The notes under the pieces were generated by a model. The model worked only from the letters and a program-made list of their open reading frames with translations, was not told the DNA's origin and searched no databases. Below, piece after piece: positions 17,665 through 26,102 of a stretch of DNA of 64,000 bases; positions within the stretch are counted from its first letter, which is position 1; every line of letters starts with the position of its first letter. Source of the stretch: Streptomyces sp. NBC_00078 (lineage in GTDB: Bacteria > Actinomycetota > Actinomycetes > Streptomycetales > Streptomycetaceae); NCBI RefSeq assembly GCF_026343335.1, contig NZ_JAPELX010000001.1:2232001-2296000 (forward strand), given 5' to 3'. Position numbers and translations under genes: made by a program.

Positions 17665-19125
17665 TCAGCTTCGGCGTTCCGGTGTTTTGTCGACGAGCGG
17701 TGTGAGCACCTGGGCGTGTCGTGCGTGCGGGATGCGCGGCTGTGACTGCTGGTCGAGTCCGAAGGTGGTGAAGGCGGTTCGGGTGGGGAGTGGGTAGGTC
17801 TCTTTTCCGGTGAGGGAGTTGAGGATGGTGGCGCTGCGCCAGGCGGCGAGGCCCAGGTCGGGGGTGCCGACGCCGTGGGTGTGGCGTTCGGCGTTCTGGA
17901 CGTAGATGTGGCAGTCGGAGCCGCTGATGGAGGGGTCGAGGGCGAGGCGGAAGTGTTCGTCGACGCGGGGGCGTGCGCTGCTGTCGCGGCGCAGGTAGGG
18001 GTCGAGGCCGGCGAGGATGCGGTCGAGCGGGCGTTCGCGGTAGCCGGTGGCGAGGACTACGGCGTCGGTGGTGAGCCGGGAGCGGGTGTCCTGTTGCAGG
18101 TGTTCCAGGTGGAGTTCGACTTTGCTGGTGGCGATGCGGCCCGCGGTGCGGACCTGGACGCCGGGGGTGAGGACGACGTCGGGCCAGCCGCAGTGCAGGG
18201 TGCGGTGGTAGAGCTCGTCGTGGATGGCGGCGATGGTGTCGGTGTCGATGCCCTTGTGGAGCTGCCACTGGCTGGTGACGAGGCGGTCGCGGACGCCTTC
18301 GGGGAGGGTCTGGAAGTAGCGGGTGTAGTCGGGGGTGAAGTGTTCGAGGCCGAGTTTGGAGTACTCCATGGGGGCGAAGGCCTCGGTGCGGCCGAGCCAG
18401 TGGAGTTTTTCGCGGCCTGCGGGTCGGGCACGGAGCAGGTCGAGGAAGATCTCGGCGCCCGATTGTCCCGAGCCGATGACGGTGACGTGGTCGGCGGCGA
18501 GGAGGGTGTCGCGGTGGGTGAGGTAGTCGGCGGCGTGGACGACGGGGACGGCCGGTGCTTCGACGAGCGGTTTGAGGGGGTCGGGGACGTAGGGCTCGGT
18601 GCCGATGCCGAGGACGATGTTCCTCGTGTAGGTACGGCCGAGTGCTTCGGCTTCGCCGTCGGTGTCGAGCTGGGTGAAGTCGACTTCGAAGACGTCGCGT
18701 TCGGGGTTCCAGCGGACGGCGTCGACCTGGTGGCCGAAGTGGAGTCCGGGGAGGCTTGCGGCGACCCAGCGGCAGTAGGCGTCGTATTCGGCGCGCTGGA
18801 TGTGGAAGCGCTCGGCGAAGTAGAAGGGGAAGAGGCGGTCGCGGGCCTTGAGGTGGTTGAGGAAGGTCCACCGGCTGGCGGGGTCGGCGAGTGTCACCAG
18901 GTCGGCGAGGAAGGGGACTTGGATGCGGGCTCCGTCGATGAGGAGGCCGGAGTGCCAGTCGAAGGTGGGGCGCTGTTCGTAGAAGGCGGTGTCGAGTTCG
19001 GTGAGGGGGTGGGCGAGGGCGGCGAGCGAGAGGTTGAAGGGGCCGATGCCGATGCCGACGAGGTCGCGGGGTGCGTCGGGCTCGCGGTGTGGGGGGTGGG
19101 GCTGGGTGTGGGGGGTGGTGCTCAT
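17665..19125 (-). CDS. L-lysine/L-ornithine N-monooxygenase family enzyme
   Basis: 486 residues of the flavin-dependent N-hydroxylating monooxygenase family (IucD/DesB/SidA-like). It has the FAD site GIGIGPFNLSLAALAHP, the NADPH site VTVIGSGQSGAEIFLDLL, and the C-terminal ATGYRERPLD motif. These enzymes hydroxylate the side-chain amine of lysine, ornithine or diamines in siderophore building blocks. The start ATG overlaps the stop of the upstream decarboxylase (ATGA), a two-gene unit like desAB. No siderophore synthetase of the DesC/DesD type is near, so this may be an accessory copy or feed a pathway encoded elsewhere. Confidence 0.92.
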   Translation of the reverse strand: MSTTPHTQPHPPHREPDAPRDLVGIGIGPFNLSLAALAHPLTELDTAFYEQRPTFDWHSGLLIDGARIQVPFLADLVTLADPASRWTFLNHLKARDRLFPFYFAERFHIQRAEYDAYCRWVAASLPGLHFGHQVDAVRWNPERDVFEVDFTQLDTDGEAEALGRTYTRNIVLGIGTEPYVPDPLKPLVEAPAVPVVHAADYLTHRDTLLAADHVTVIGSGQSGAEIFLDLLRARPAGREKLHWLGRTEAFAPMEYSKLGLEHFTPDYTRYFQTLPEGVRDRLVTSQWQLHKGIDTDTIAAIHDELYHRTLHCGWPDVVLTPGVQVRTAGRIATSKVELHLEHLQQDTRSRLTTDAVVLATGYRERPLDRILAGLDPYLRRDSSARPRVDEHFRLALDPSISGSDCHIYVQNAERHTHGVGTPDLGLAAWRSATILNSLTGKETYPLPTRTAFTTFGLDQQSQPRIPHARHAQVLTPLVDKTPERRS

Positions 19126-20549
19126 CGGGGGATGTGTCCTTCCGCGAGTCTTTCGGCGGGTTCTCCGACGGCCTGTCCGGCGTGATGTTCGGTGGCCTTT
19201 TCGACGAGGGTGAGGAGGGTGGCCAGGTCGTCGGGGCGGGTGTGGGGGTTGAGGAGGGTGGCCTTGAGCCAGAGGCGGCCGTCGAGGCGGGCCCGGCCGA
19301 GGACGGCGCGGCCCTGGTGGAGGAGTTCTCGGCGTACGGCGGCGATGGCGTCGTCGGTGGTGTGCGCGGGCCGGAACAGGACTGTGCTGATGGTGGGCCG
19401 GTCGTGGAGTTCGAAGCCGGGGTGCTCGTGGACGAGGGCGGCGAACTCCTGGGCCCGGTCGCAGACTTGGTCGACGAGGGCGCCGAGGCCGGTGCGGCCG
19501 AGGGTCTTGAGGGTGACGGCGATCTTGAGGATGTCGGGGCGGCGGGTGGTGCGCACGGAGCGGCCGAGGAGGTCGGGGATGCCTGAGGCGGTGTCGTCGT
19601 CGGCGTTGAGGTAGTCGGTGTGCTGTGTGAGGGCGGCGAGGTCGCGGGGATGGCGGACCGCGAGGATGCCCGCGGCGACGGGTTGCCAGCCGAGTTTGTG
19701 CAGATCGAGCGTGATGGTGTGGGCGCGGTCCAGGCCGGCGAGCTTTCCGCGGTGGCGGTCGCTGAAGAGGAGGCCTCCGCCGTAGGCGGCGTCGATGTGC
19801 AGGCGGGCGTGGTGGGCGGTGCACAGGGCGGCGATCTCGGGGAGGGGATCGATGAGTCCGGCGTCGGTGGTGCCTGCGGTGGCCGCTACTACGACGGAGC
19901 CGTGGGGGCCGGGGAGGTGGGTGAGGGCCTCGTCGAGGGCTGCGGGGTCGAGGGTGCCGGCGGGGGCGGGGACGATCACGGGGTCGGGCAGGCCGAGGAG
20001 CCAGGCGGCGCGGGGCAGGGAGTGGTGGGCGTTGGCGCCGCAGACGAGGCGGACGCCGGTGCCGTGTGCCTCGCGCGCCAGGAGCAGGGCGAGTTGGTTG
20101 GATTCGGTGCCGCCGGTGGTGACGAGGGCGTCGGAGGCGCCGGCCTCTCTCGCCAGTGCGCGGGTGACGAGGGCTTCGAGTTCGGAGGCGGCCGGTGCCT
20201 GGTCCCAGGAGTCGAGGGACGGGTTGAGGACACTGGCGGCGAGGTCGGCGGCGGTGGCGACGGCGAGGGGCGGGCAGTGCAGGTGGGCTGCGCAGAGGGG
20301 GTCGGCGGGGTCGGCGGCGCCTTCGGCGAGGGCGTGCACCAGGGCGCGCAGGGCGTCCGGGTCGCCGTCCTGCGGCAGAACGTCTCCGGCGGCGGCCCGC
20401 ACCCGCGTGGCGACCGCGTCCGGTCCGCCGGCGGGCAGGGGTCCGCCGCGGGCGCGTGCGCCCGCGTTCAGGGCGTCGAGCACGGTGTCGAGGAGCGGTC
20501 GCAGGGCGCGGAGGCCTTCGGGGCCCGAGGCGAGGCTCGGTGTGCTCAT
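19122..20549 (-). CDS. PLP-dependent decarboxylase, group II (DesA/glutamate decarboxylase-like)
   Basis: 475 residues with an excellent GGGAGGAAC site before the ATG. Group II decarboxylase features are present: DSWDQAPAASELEALV near the substrate, TTGGTESNQLALLLARE for the phosphate, a central HIDAAYGGG with the PLP-binding Asp, and TITLDLHKLGWQP with the Schiff-base lysine. Together with the coupled N-monooxygenase this fits production of an N-hydroxydiamine such as N-hydroxycadaverine, or 2,4-diaminobutyrate-type chemistry as in IucD/RhbB pairs. The substrate (lysine, ornithine or diaminobutyrate) is inferred from the pairing. It is the first gene of its unit. I saw no clear iron box upstream. 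Confidence 0.9.
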   Translation of the reverse strand: MSTPSLASGPEGLRALRPLLDTVLDALNAGARARGGPLPAGGPDAVATRVRAAAGDVLPQDGDPDALRALVHALAEGAADPADPLCAAHLHCPPLAVATAADLAASVLNPSLDSWDQAPAASELEALVTRALAREAGASDALVTTGGTESNQLALLLAREAHGTGVRLVCGANAHHSLPRAAWLLGLPDPVIVPAPAGTLDPAALDEALTHLPGPHGSVVVAATAGTTDAGLIDPLPEIAALCTAHHARLHIDAAYGGGLLFSDRHRGKLAGLDRAHTITLDLHKLGWQPVAAGILAVRHPRDLAALTQHTDYLNADDDTASGIPDLLGRSVRTTRRPDILKIAVTLKTLGRTGLGALVDQVCDRAQEFAALVHEHPGFELHDRPTISTVLFRPAHTTDDAIAAVRRELLHQGRAVLGRARLDGRLWLKATLLNPHTRPDDLATLLTLVEKATEHHAGQAVGEPAERLAEGHIPR

Positions 20550-20764
20550 GGGTTCCTCCCGGGCGCGCAGGCAGAGGGAGTTCCAGCTTGTACGCGGATG
20601 CGTGCGCGTGCCCGAAAAGTTCAACGATCGGAACCCGAAAGGGTGTCCCTGTGGTGCCCGTGCGGGGCTAGGGCGGGCGTGCCGGTGGCCGGGGGCTGCG
20701 CCCTCGGATGCTGCTGAAAGTGCCCGTCCGGGCGCTCGGCCTCAGCTTCCCGTGCCCGCCCTCC

Positions 20765-23263
20765 CTAGCCCTCTCCCTCCGTCTCCCTGACCTGCAACGC
20801 CCGTCCCAGGTCGTCGAGTTGGTCGGCGAGTTTGCGGCGCAGGGACGGGATCGGGTTGGCGTCGCTCAGGCAGGCCTCGCCCAGGCGGAGTGTCTCGGGG
20901 TCGACGGCGTGCGCCGGGAAGGCCCAGCGGCCGGCGGCGTCGGCGATGGCGGGGCCGCGGCGGGCGGCGACGGTCACGGCGTCGCCGTAGTAGCGCGGCA
21001 CGTACTGCCGTACCAGGTCGGTCTGTTCGGGCTGCCAGAAGCCCTGGGCGGTGGCGACGAAGAGGTAGTTGGAGAGGTCGTCGCCCCCGAACATGGCCTC
21101 CCAGGCCTTCGCCTTGGCGTGCTCGTCGGGCAGGGCGGCGCGGCAGCGGGCGGCGCCCTCCTGGCCGGTGGCGGAGGGGTCGCGGTCCAGTTCGGCGGCG
21201 ATGGCCGCCTCGTCGGTGGCGCCGAGAACGGCGAGCCGGGCGAGGACCCTCCAGCGCAGTTCGGGGTCCAGCTCCGGGCCGCCGGGGACGGTGCCGTCGG
21301 CGAGCCAGGCGGCGATGGTGTCGGGGTGTGCGGCGACGTCGATGCTGTGGCGTACGGCGATCAGGCGCAGGCCGGGGTTGTCGCCGTCCTCGGTGCGGCG
21401 GATGAGGTCGCGGCAGAGGGAGGAGAGGGTCGCCAGGGCGGCGGGGCGCTGCTCGGGGGTGAGGTAGCGGTCGACGATGTGGGTGGCGGCGAAGGCGAGG
21501 ACGCCCTGGACGAGGGCGAGGTCGGTCTCGTGCGGGAGGTGGGTGCGGGCCGTGTCGAGGTAGGCGGTGGGCGGGAGTTGGCCGTCGCGGACCGCGTCGC
21601 GCAGGGCGTTCCAGACGACGGCCCGGGTGAGGGGGTCGGGGAGGCCGGAGAGGCTGGTGCGGACCGCTTCGAAGGACTCGGGGTCGAAGCGGATCTTTGC
21701 GTACGTGAGGTCGCCGTCGTTGAGGAGGAGCAGGGCGGGGCGCTTGCCCAGGGGCTGGGGTGTGGTCTGCGGGACGTCGAGGTCGAGGCGTTCGCGCAGG
21801 GTGAGGTGGCGGCCCTCGTCGGTGATGTCCTGGTCGTAGAGGCCGACGGCGATGCGGTGCGGGCGGCTGCCGGTGTGTTCGACCCGCAGGGTGCATGTGC
21901 CCTCGTCGCCGGGGGTGATGAGCGCGCCGAGCGTGTCGACGCCGGTGGTGCGCAGCCAGGCGTCGGCCCAGGCGTGCACGTCGCGCTCGGTGGCGGAGGC
22001 GAGGGAGTCGATGAAGTCGGCGAGGGTGGCGTTGGCGAACTTGTGGCGGGCGATGTGGGTGTTGATGCCGGCGAGGAAGTCCTTCTCGCCGAGCCAGGCC
22101 ACGAGTTGGCGTAGTGCGGAGGCGCCCTTGGCGTAGGAGATGCCGTCGAAGTTGAGGAGGGCGGAGGCCGTGTCGTCGACGTTCTCGGGGGCTACGGGGT
22201 GCGTGGACGGGCGCTGGTCGGCGTCGTAGCCCCAGGCCTTGCGGGCGACACCGAAGTCGGTCCAGGTGTCGGTGAAGCGGGTGGCTTCGGTGAGGGTCTG
22301 GTATCCCATGTATTCGGCGAAGGACTCGTTCAGCCAGATGTCGTCCCACCAGCGCAGGGTGACCAGGTCGCCGAACCACATGTGGGCCATCTCGTGGGCG
22401 ATGACCATGGCGCGGGTCTGGCGCTCGGTGTCGGTGACGGCGGAGCGGTAGACGAACTCGTCGCGGAAGGTGACCAGGCCCGGGTTCTCCATGGCGCCGG
22501 CGTTGAACTCGGGCACGAACGCCTGGTCGTAGGAGTCGAAGGGGTAGGGCTCCTCGAACTTCTCGTGGTAGCGGTCGTAGCACTGCCGGGTGATCTCGAA
22601 GAGTTCGTCGGCGTCCGCGTCGAGGTGGGGGGCCAGGGAGCGGCGGCAGTGCAGGCCGAAGGGCAGGTCGCGGTGCTCGGTGCGCACGGAGTGCCAGGGG
22701 CCTGCGGCGACTGCGACGAGGTACGTGGAGATCAGGGGGGTGGGAGCGGCCTGCCAGCGGCCCTCGCCGAGGTGTTCGGTGGTGCCGTTGGCCAGGACGG
22801 TCCAGGTTTCGGGGGCCCTGACGGTCAGCTCGAAGACGGCCTTGAGGTCGGGCTGGTCGAAGGCGGCGAAGACGCGCTGGACGTCCTCCATGAACAGCTG
22901 TGTGTAGAGGTACGTCTCGCCGTCGGTGGGGTCGGTGAAGCGGTGCATGCCCTCGCCGGTGCGGGAGTAGCGCATGGCGGCCTCGATGCGCAGCTCGTGT
23001 TCGCCGGCGGTGAGGTTCTTCAGGGGCAGCCTGTTGCCGTCCAGGGTCTCCGGGTCGAGGGGCTGCCCGTCGAGGGTGGCGGAGCGCAGCTGTGCGGGCT
23101 TGACCTCGACGAAGGTGCCGGCGTCCGTGCGCGTGGTGAAGCGGATGACCGTCCGGGAGTCGAAGGTCTCGTCGCCGGTGGTCAGATCGAGGTCGACCGT
23201 GTACCGGTGGACGTCGAGGAGCTTGGCACGGGTCTGCGCTTCGTCGCGCGTCAGTACGGACAT
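20765..23263 (-). CDS. pepN: Aminopeptidase N (M1 family)
   Basis: 832 residues, the usual size for actinobacterial PepN. It contains the N-terminal substrate loop GAMENPGL, the zinc-binding motif VIAHEMAHMWFGD with the third ligand in LNESFAEYMG, and a long helical C-terminal domain (ERAP1-like). It removes N-terminal residues from peptides in the cytoplasm. The ATG chosen (MSVLTRDEAQ) fits the family N-terminus. The ribosome site is weak. A longer in-frame extension runs through the terminator of the next gene and is rejected. Confidence 0.95.
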   Translation of the reverse strand: MSVLTRDEAQTRAKLLDVHRYTVDLDLTTGDETFDSRTVIRFTTRTDAGTFVEVKPAQLRSATLDGQPLDPETLDGNRLPLKNLTAGEHELRIEAAMRYSRTGEGMHRFTDPTDGETYLYTQLFMEDVQRVFAAFDQPDLKAVFELTVRAPETWTVLANGTTEHLGEGRWQAAPTPLISTYLVAVAAGPWHSVRTEHRDLPFGLHCRRSLAPHLDADADELFEITRQCYDRYHEKFEEPYPFDSYDQAFVPEFNAGAMENPGLVTFRDEFVYRSAVTDTERQTRAMVIAHEMAHMWFGDLVTLRWWDDIWLNESFAEYMGYQTLTEATRFTDTWTDFGVARKAWGYDADQRPSTHPVAPENVDDTASALLNFDGISYAKGASALRQLVAWLGEKDFLAGINTHIARHKFANATLADFIDSLASATERDVHAWADAWLRTTGVDTLGALITPGDEGTCTLRVEHTGSRPHRIAVGLYDQDITDEGRHLTLRERLDLDVPQTTPQPLGKRPALLLLNDGDLTYAKIRFDPESFEAVRTSLSGLPDPLTRAVVWNALRDAVRDGQLPPTAYLDTARTHLPHETDLALVQGVLAFAATHIVDRYLTPEQRPAALATLSSLCRDLIRRTEDGDNPGLRLIAVRHSIDVAAHPDTIAAWLADGTVPGGPELDPELRWRVLARLAVLGATDEAAIAAELDRDPSATGQEGAARCRAALPDEHAKAKAWEAMFGGDDLSNYLFVATAQGFWQPEQTDLVRQYVPRYYGDAVTVAARRGPAIADAAGRWAFPAHAVDPETLRLGEACLSDANPIPSLRRKLADQLDDLGRALQVRETEGEG

Positions 23264-23294
23264 GCAGGCAATGCTGCCCGATGGCACTGACAAG

Positions 23295-23336
23295 GCACAG
23301 GGGCGGACCGGTACGCGCCGGTACGGGCCCCTGTGC
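23295..23336 (-). terminator. Terminator of the REC regulator gene
   Basis: A 10-bp perfect stem GCACAGGGGC / GCCCCTGTGC encloses a region with its own GGTAC repeats. It begins seven bases after the stop codon of the regulator gene. There is no T-run, as is common in Streptomyces. Confidence 0.65.
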
Positions 23337-23342
23337 GGTCGC

Positions 23343-23915
23343 CTATGTGCGGTCCCCTTCGAGCTCCCCGCCCAGGGCCTCGCTCGCGCGCTGGAGCGGG
23401 ACGTGGGTGTCCGGGTGGGGCAGGGCGGGTGCGCCGGGGGCGGGTGCGGGCGTGCGGGGGGCGTGCTCCGTGGCCCCGGCGTGGTCCTTGACCAGGGCAC
23501 GCAGGTCGCGGGCCTCCTGCGCCAGGTCGAGGTAGCGGCGGTGGGCGTCGTAGAGGTAGCGCACTTTGGTGCGCAGCGCCCAGGGGTCGATGGGCTTCAT
23601 GACGAGGTCGGCGACGCCGAGCCCGAAGGCCGCGGAGGTCAGTACGTGGTCTACGCCGAAGCCGGTGAGCAGGATGACCGGTATGTGCTGGGTCTGTTCC
23701 ACGCGGCGCATGTAGCGGACCACGTCCAGGCCGCTGACGCCGGGCATGCGGACGTCCAGCAGCAGCAGGCCGACCTGTCCGCGGAGCACCTGCTTGAGGG
23801 CCTCGTCGCCGTTCGTGGCGCGGCCCAGCAGATAGCCCAGCGGGGCCAGGGCGCTCTCCAGGGCGTACAGGGTGTCCTCGTGGTCGTCCACGATGAGGAT
23901 CTTGGCTTCCGGCAT
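23343..23915 (-). CDS. Single-domain response regulator with Pro-rich tail
   Basis: 190 residues. The receiver domain (1-120) has D10/D11, phospho-acceptor D54 (LLLLDVRMPG) and the lysine of VMKPIDPW. A helix (YDAHRRYLDLAQEARDLRAL) and a Pro/Ala-rich tail of about 45 residues follow, with no DNA-binding or enzymatic output domain. It may act by protein-protein contact, as CheY- or Spo0F-like proteins do. A GGAGGG lies about 12 bases before the ATG, a long spacing. A TTG further upstream is an alternative start. No kinase is adjacent. Confidence 0.87.
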   Translation of the reverse strand: MPEAKILIVDDHEDTLYALESALAPLGYLLGRATNGDEALKQVLRGQVGLLLLDVRMPGVSGLDVVRYMRRVEQTQHIPVILLTGFGVDHVLTSAAFGLGVADLVMKPIDPWALRTKVRYLYDAHRRYLDLAQEARDLRALVKDHAGATEHAPRTPAPAPGAPALPHPDTHVPLQRASEALGGELEGDRT

Positions 23916-24054
23916 GGCCCGTCGTCCCTCCCGCGTGGACAACCAGCTTATGTCGAGGTGCTGACGTGGCGTGCTCGTCAGCTGACAAGGAGTGCACAGC
24001 GCAGCATGCCCCCTGAAGGCCCTCCTGTCACGCCCCCCGTGGTATCCGGCGAGG

Positions 24055-24405
24055 TCAATTGGCCGCCTGCGTGGAGCCGTTCACCGCGTCGCCCGCGATG
24101 CGTTCGTGGTGGCGGATCACTTCCGCGATGATGAAGTTCAGGAACTTCTCAGCGAACGCCGGGTCCAGCTTGGCGCTCTCGGCGAGGGAGCGCAGGCGCT
24201 CGATCTGGCGGGCCTCGCGGGCCGGGTCGGCAGGCGGCAGCCGGTGTGCGGCCTTGAGGTGGCCGACCTGCTGGGTGGCCTTGAACCGCTCGGCGAGCAT
24301 GTGGATGACGGCCGCGTCGATGTTGTCGATGCTGTCGCGCAGCCGGGCGAGTTCGGCGCGGACGGCGGGGTCCACGTCACTGGTGCCGGTGTTGCTGGTG
24401 GTCAT
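24055..24405 (-). CDS. Chorismate mutase (AroQ class)
   Basis: 116 residues of the all-helical AroQ fold: ELARLRDSIDNIDAAVIHML, AERFKATQQVGHLKAAHRLP, then REARQIERLRSLAESAKL and EKFLNFIIAEVIRHHERIA. It converts chorismate to prephenate for Phe and Tyr synthesis. Arg, Lys and Glu positions typical of the active site are visible in the first and last helices. The ATG at 24405 is preceded by GGTGG. Another ATG two codons earlier is possible. An in-frame upstream extension encodes only the tandem repeat and is rejected. Confidence 0.92.
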   Translation of the reverse strand: MTTSNTGTSDVDPAVRAELARLRDSIDNIDAAVIHMLAERFKATQQVGHLKAAHRLPPADPAREARQIERLRSLAESAKLDPAFAEKFLNFIIAEVIRHHERIAGDAVNGSTQAAN

Positions 24406-24733
24406 GGGCATCCACCCTACGTGGCGTGCGGGAGTTCGATCATCGGTGGTGCTGGAGTTCGAGGAGTCGGCCACGGCCGGGACGGGCACCGTTTTCCTGC
24501 GGACTGTCGGACCTGTCGGACCCGTCGGACCCGTAGGACCCGTAGGACCCGTAGGACCCGTAGGACCCGTAGGACCCGTAGGACCCGTCGAGAGCATCCT
24601 GTCCGACCGTCGAGAGCGTGGGCGCCGGCGTGTACGGAGCCGGCGCGCAGCTCGTCCCGGGACCCGGCCAGGGCAAATCCGCTCGCGTCCCCGTAGAGTG
24701 GAGTCGGGTTCAGGGCGTCTTGGGGGTTCAGGC
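24406..24733. other. Intergenic region with a tandem repeat between divergent genes
   Basis: 328 bases between the divergent chorismate mutase and HEXXH-protein genes. It must hold both promoters. The middle is occupied by the 9-bp tandem repeat described separately. I see no convincing gene in it. Open frames through it on both strands are a consequence of the repeat period being a multiple of three. Confidence 0.7.
24506..24592. repeat. 9-bp tandem repeat, about 9.5 copies
   Basis: Units of the form GTCGGACCC / GTAGGACCC repeated at a strict 9-base spacing: three GTC-type units, six GTA-type units, then a final partial GTC unit. The central six copies are identical, which suggests recent slippage and a copy number likely to vary between strains. 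It lies in the divergent promoter region of the chorismate mutase and HEXXH-protein genes. Confidence 0.95.
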
Positions 24734-25633
24734 GTGGCGAACGGCGGACCGGTCGAGCACGGCTACCCACACCTGGAGACGGTGCGGGCCGCCATCACCG
24801 CGCTCTACAAGCGGTTGTCGTACGACACCATCCAGACGTTCTCGAGCAGCGTGGCGCCCGCCGACGTGGCGTTCGGCGACACGGACGATCTCTATCTGGG
24901 TACGCAGCGGGTGGCCCGCGAACTCGTCCGGCACTACCGCCTTCCGGACGCCCGCATGATCGTCGGCTTCCGCGAGATGCAGCATGCGGCGAACGTCGAA
25001 CTCGCCGCGGGCCCCGAGTACTTCGTCGAACTGAACGACCGCTTCCGCACCCACCGCCGCGACATCGGCGCCGCCCTGGCCCACGAGGTCATGCATGTCT
25101 ATCTGCACCGCCTGGACCTGTCCTTCCCGGGCACCCGCGACAACGAGATACTCACGGACACGGCGACGACATACCTGGGGGCGGGCTGGCTGCTGCTGGA
25201 CGCCTATCGGGAGGACTCGGCGTCCTCCCAGAAGCTCGGCTATCTGACACCCGAGGAGTTCGGCTACGTCCTGGCGAAGCGAGCGCTGGTCTTCGACGAG
25301 GACCCGTCCGTCTGGTTCACCAGCCCCCAGGCCTACGAGGCCTACACCCGCGGCATGGCGCAGGCCCGCCACGACGAACAGCAGCCCCCGCTGACGGCGG
25401 CCGGCTGGGCGGGCCGCCGCCGCTACGCCCGCGACCGCCGCCACGCCCAGGACACCCACGCCCCGGCGTCCGCCCGCCCGGGAACCCCGTACACCTTCAC
25501 CCCCGACGGCCGCGGCCCGCTGCGGGTGTCGTTCCCCTGCCCCACCTGCCATCAGCGCATCAGGGTGCCGGTACGGGGGCGCGTCCGCGCGCGGTGTGCG
25601 CTGTGCAGGACGGTGCTGGAGTGCGACACCTAG
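24734..25633 (+). CDS. HEXXH zinc-metallopeptidase-like protein with C-terminal zinc ribbon
   Basis: 299 residues from a GTG. It has a central HEVMHVYLH (HEXXH zinc motif) and, about 20 residues later, NEILTDTAT, whose Glu could be the third ligand as in gluzincin or ImmA/IrrE-like peptidases. The end carries a two-knuckle zinc ribbon, CPTCHQRIRVP then CALC. No signal peptide or membrane segment is present, so it is probably cytoplasmic. I do not recognise a characterised homologue. The stop codon TAG coincides with the CTAG at the end of an IS630-family remnant, so the original C-terminus may have been altered by the insertion. Confidence 0.75.
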   Translation: MANGGPVEHGYPHLETVRAAITALYKRLSYDTIQTFSSSVAPADVAFGDTDDLYLGTQRVARELVRHYRLPDARMIVGFREMQHAANVELAAGPEYFVELNDRFRTHRRDIGAALAHEVMHVYLHRLDLSFPGTRDNEILTDTATTYLGAGWLLLDAYREDSASSQKLGYLTPEEFGYVLAKRALVFDEDPSVWFTSPQAYEAYTRGMAQARHDEQQPPLTAAGWAGRRRYARDRRHAQDTHAPASARPGTPYTFTPDGRGPLRVSFPCPTCHQRIRVPVRGRVRARCALCRTVLECDT

Positions 25634-25934
25634 TGTCCTGAGTCGGGAAATCGGTTCAGATATCCGGCGAGGCGTTCGAGGATTTCGTCCGCCGTCTTCG
25701 GCACTCCAGCCGCTCCTGGACGAAACGGGCCCGCCACCGGCTCAGCGTGTGCGCCTCAACGCCCAGCCGGTCCGCAACATCCTTGTTCGAAGCGCCCGTT
25801 GCGCTCTCCAACACGATCCGGCACCGCAGAGCCAGCGCCCGGAAGGGCGCCCGGCGCCTCGCCCAACACGTCAACGTCTCGCGCTCGCCACCGGTCAGCA
25901 CCAGCTCCGCCTTCGGTCGCTCCGTCCTCGCCAC
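25630..25934 (-). pseudogene. Transposase remnant, IS630 family
   Basis: The N-terminal frame gives the helix-turn-helix region of IS630 transposases (RPKAELVLTGGERETL, SNKDVADRLGVEAHTLSRWR), ending at ARFVQERLE. After that the sequence jumps, in another reading frame, to the family's C-terminus KTADEILERLAGYLNRFP ending DSGH and a stop. The DDE catalytic domain is deleted, so the product is inactive. Confidence 0.85.
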
Positions 25935-25996
25935 CCGGCCACGACGCCCAACCAGTACGGATTTACACAGCGAATTCCCGACTCAGAACACCAGTA
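25631..25996 (-). mobile_element. Internally deleted IS630-family element with both ends
   Basis: About 366 bases bounded by TA on each side with inverted ends sharing GTGTYCTGAGTCGGGAA. One end sits at the CTAG at 25630-25633. The other reads TTCCCGACTCAGAACACC. Inside are only the first ~75 codons and the last ~24 codons of an IS630-type transposase, so roughly two thirds of the gene is missing. This makes it a MITE-like derivative that could be moved by a transposase supplied in trans. The exact right boundary may extend a few bases, because the neighbouring CTACTG is shared with the second copy at 31714. Confidence 0.8.
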
Positions 25997-26007
25997 GTCG
26001 CGGCAAC

Positions 26008-26042
26008 GGTGGCTCTCCTCAGACGCCTTGACGAGAGCCACC
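26008..26042. terminator. Hairpin between IS remnant and HTH gene
   Basis: A perfect 10-bp inverted repeat GGTGGCTCTC / GAGAGCCACC with a 15-base loop. It lies about 60 bases downstream of the leftward HTH gene stop, so it probably ends that transcript. It is outside the IS ends. Confidence 0.55.
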
Positions 26043-26102
26043 AGCACTTTGTGTCGCTCGCCCACCACCGCACCTTCACCGCAGGGCGCGACCTGACCGC
26101 CA

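Noticed and set aside
20600..20645. GTTC-n8-GAAC near the decarboxylase start as an iron box
   Set aside because: The half-sites are too short and the centre does not match the DmdR consensus TTAGGTTAGGCTCACCTAA.
20708..22114. Long open frames opposite pepN, and similar long frames opposite polA, pyk, gltB and the liv genes
   Set aside because: They are low-complexity Gly/Ala/Val/Glu or Arg/Pro translations, mirror the codon bias of the real gene on the other strand, and show no domains or ribosome sites.
24417..24770. Collagen-like protein encoded by the 9-bp repeat
   Set aside because: Open on both strands only because the period is a multiple of three. No start with a ribosome site, and the flanking genes have their own starts. 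Kept only as a repeat.
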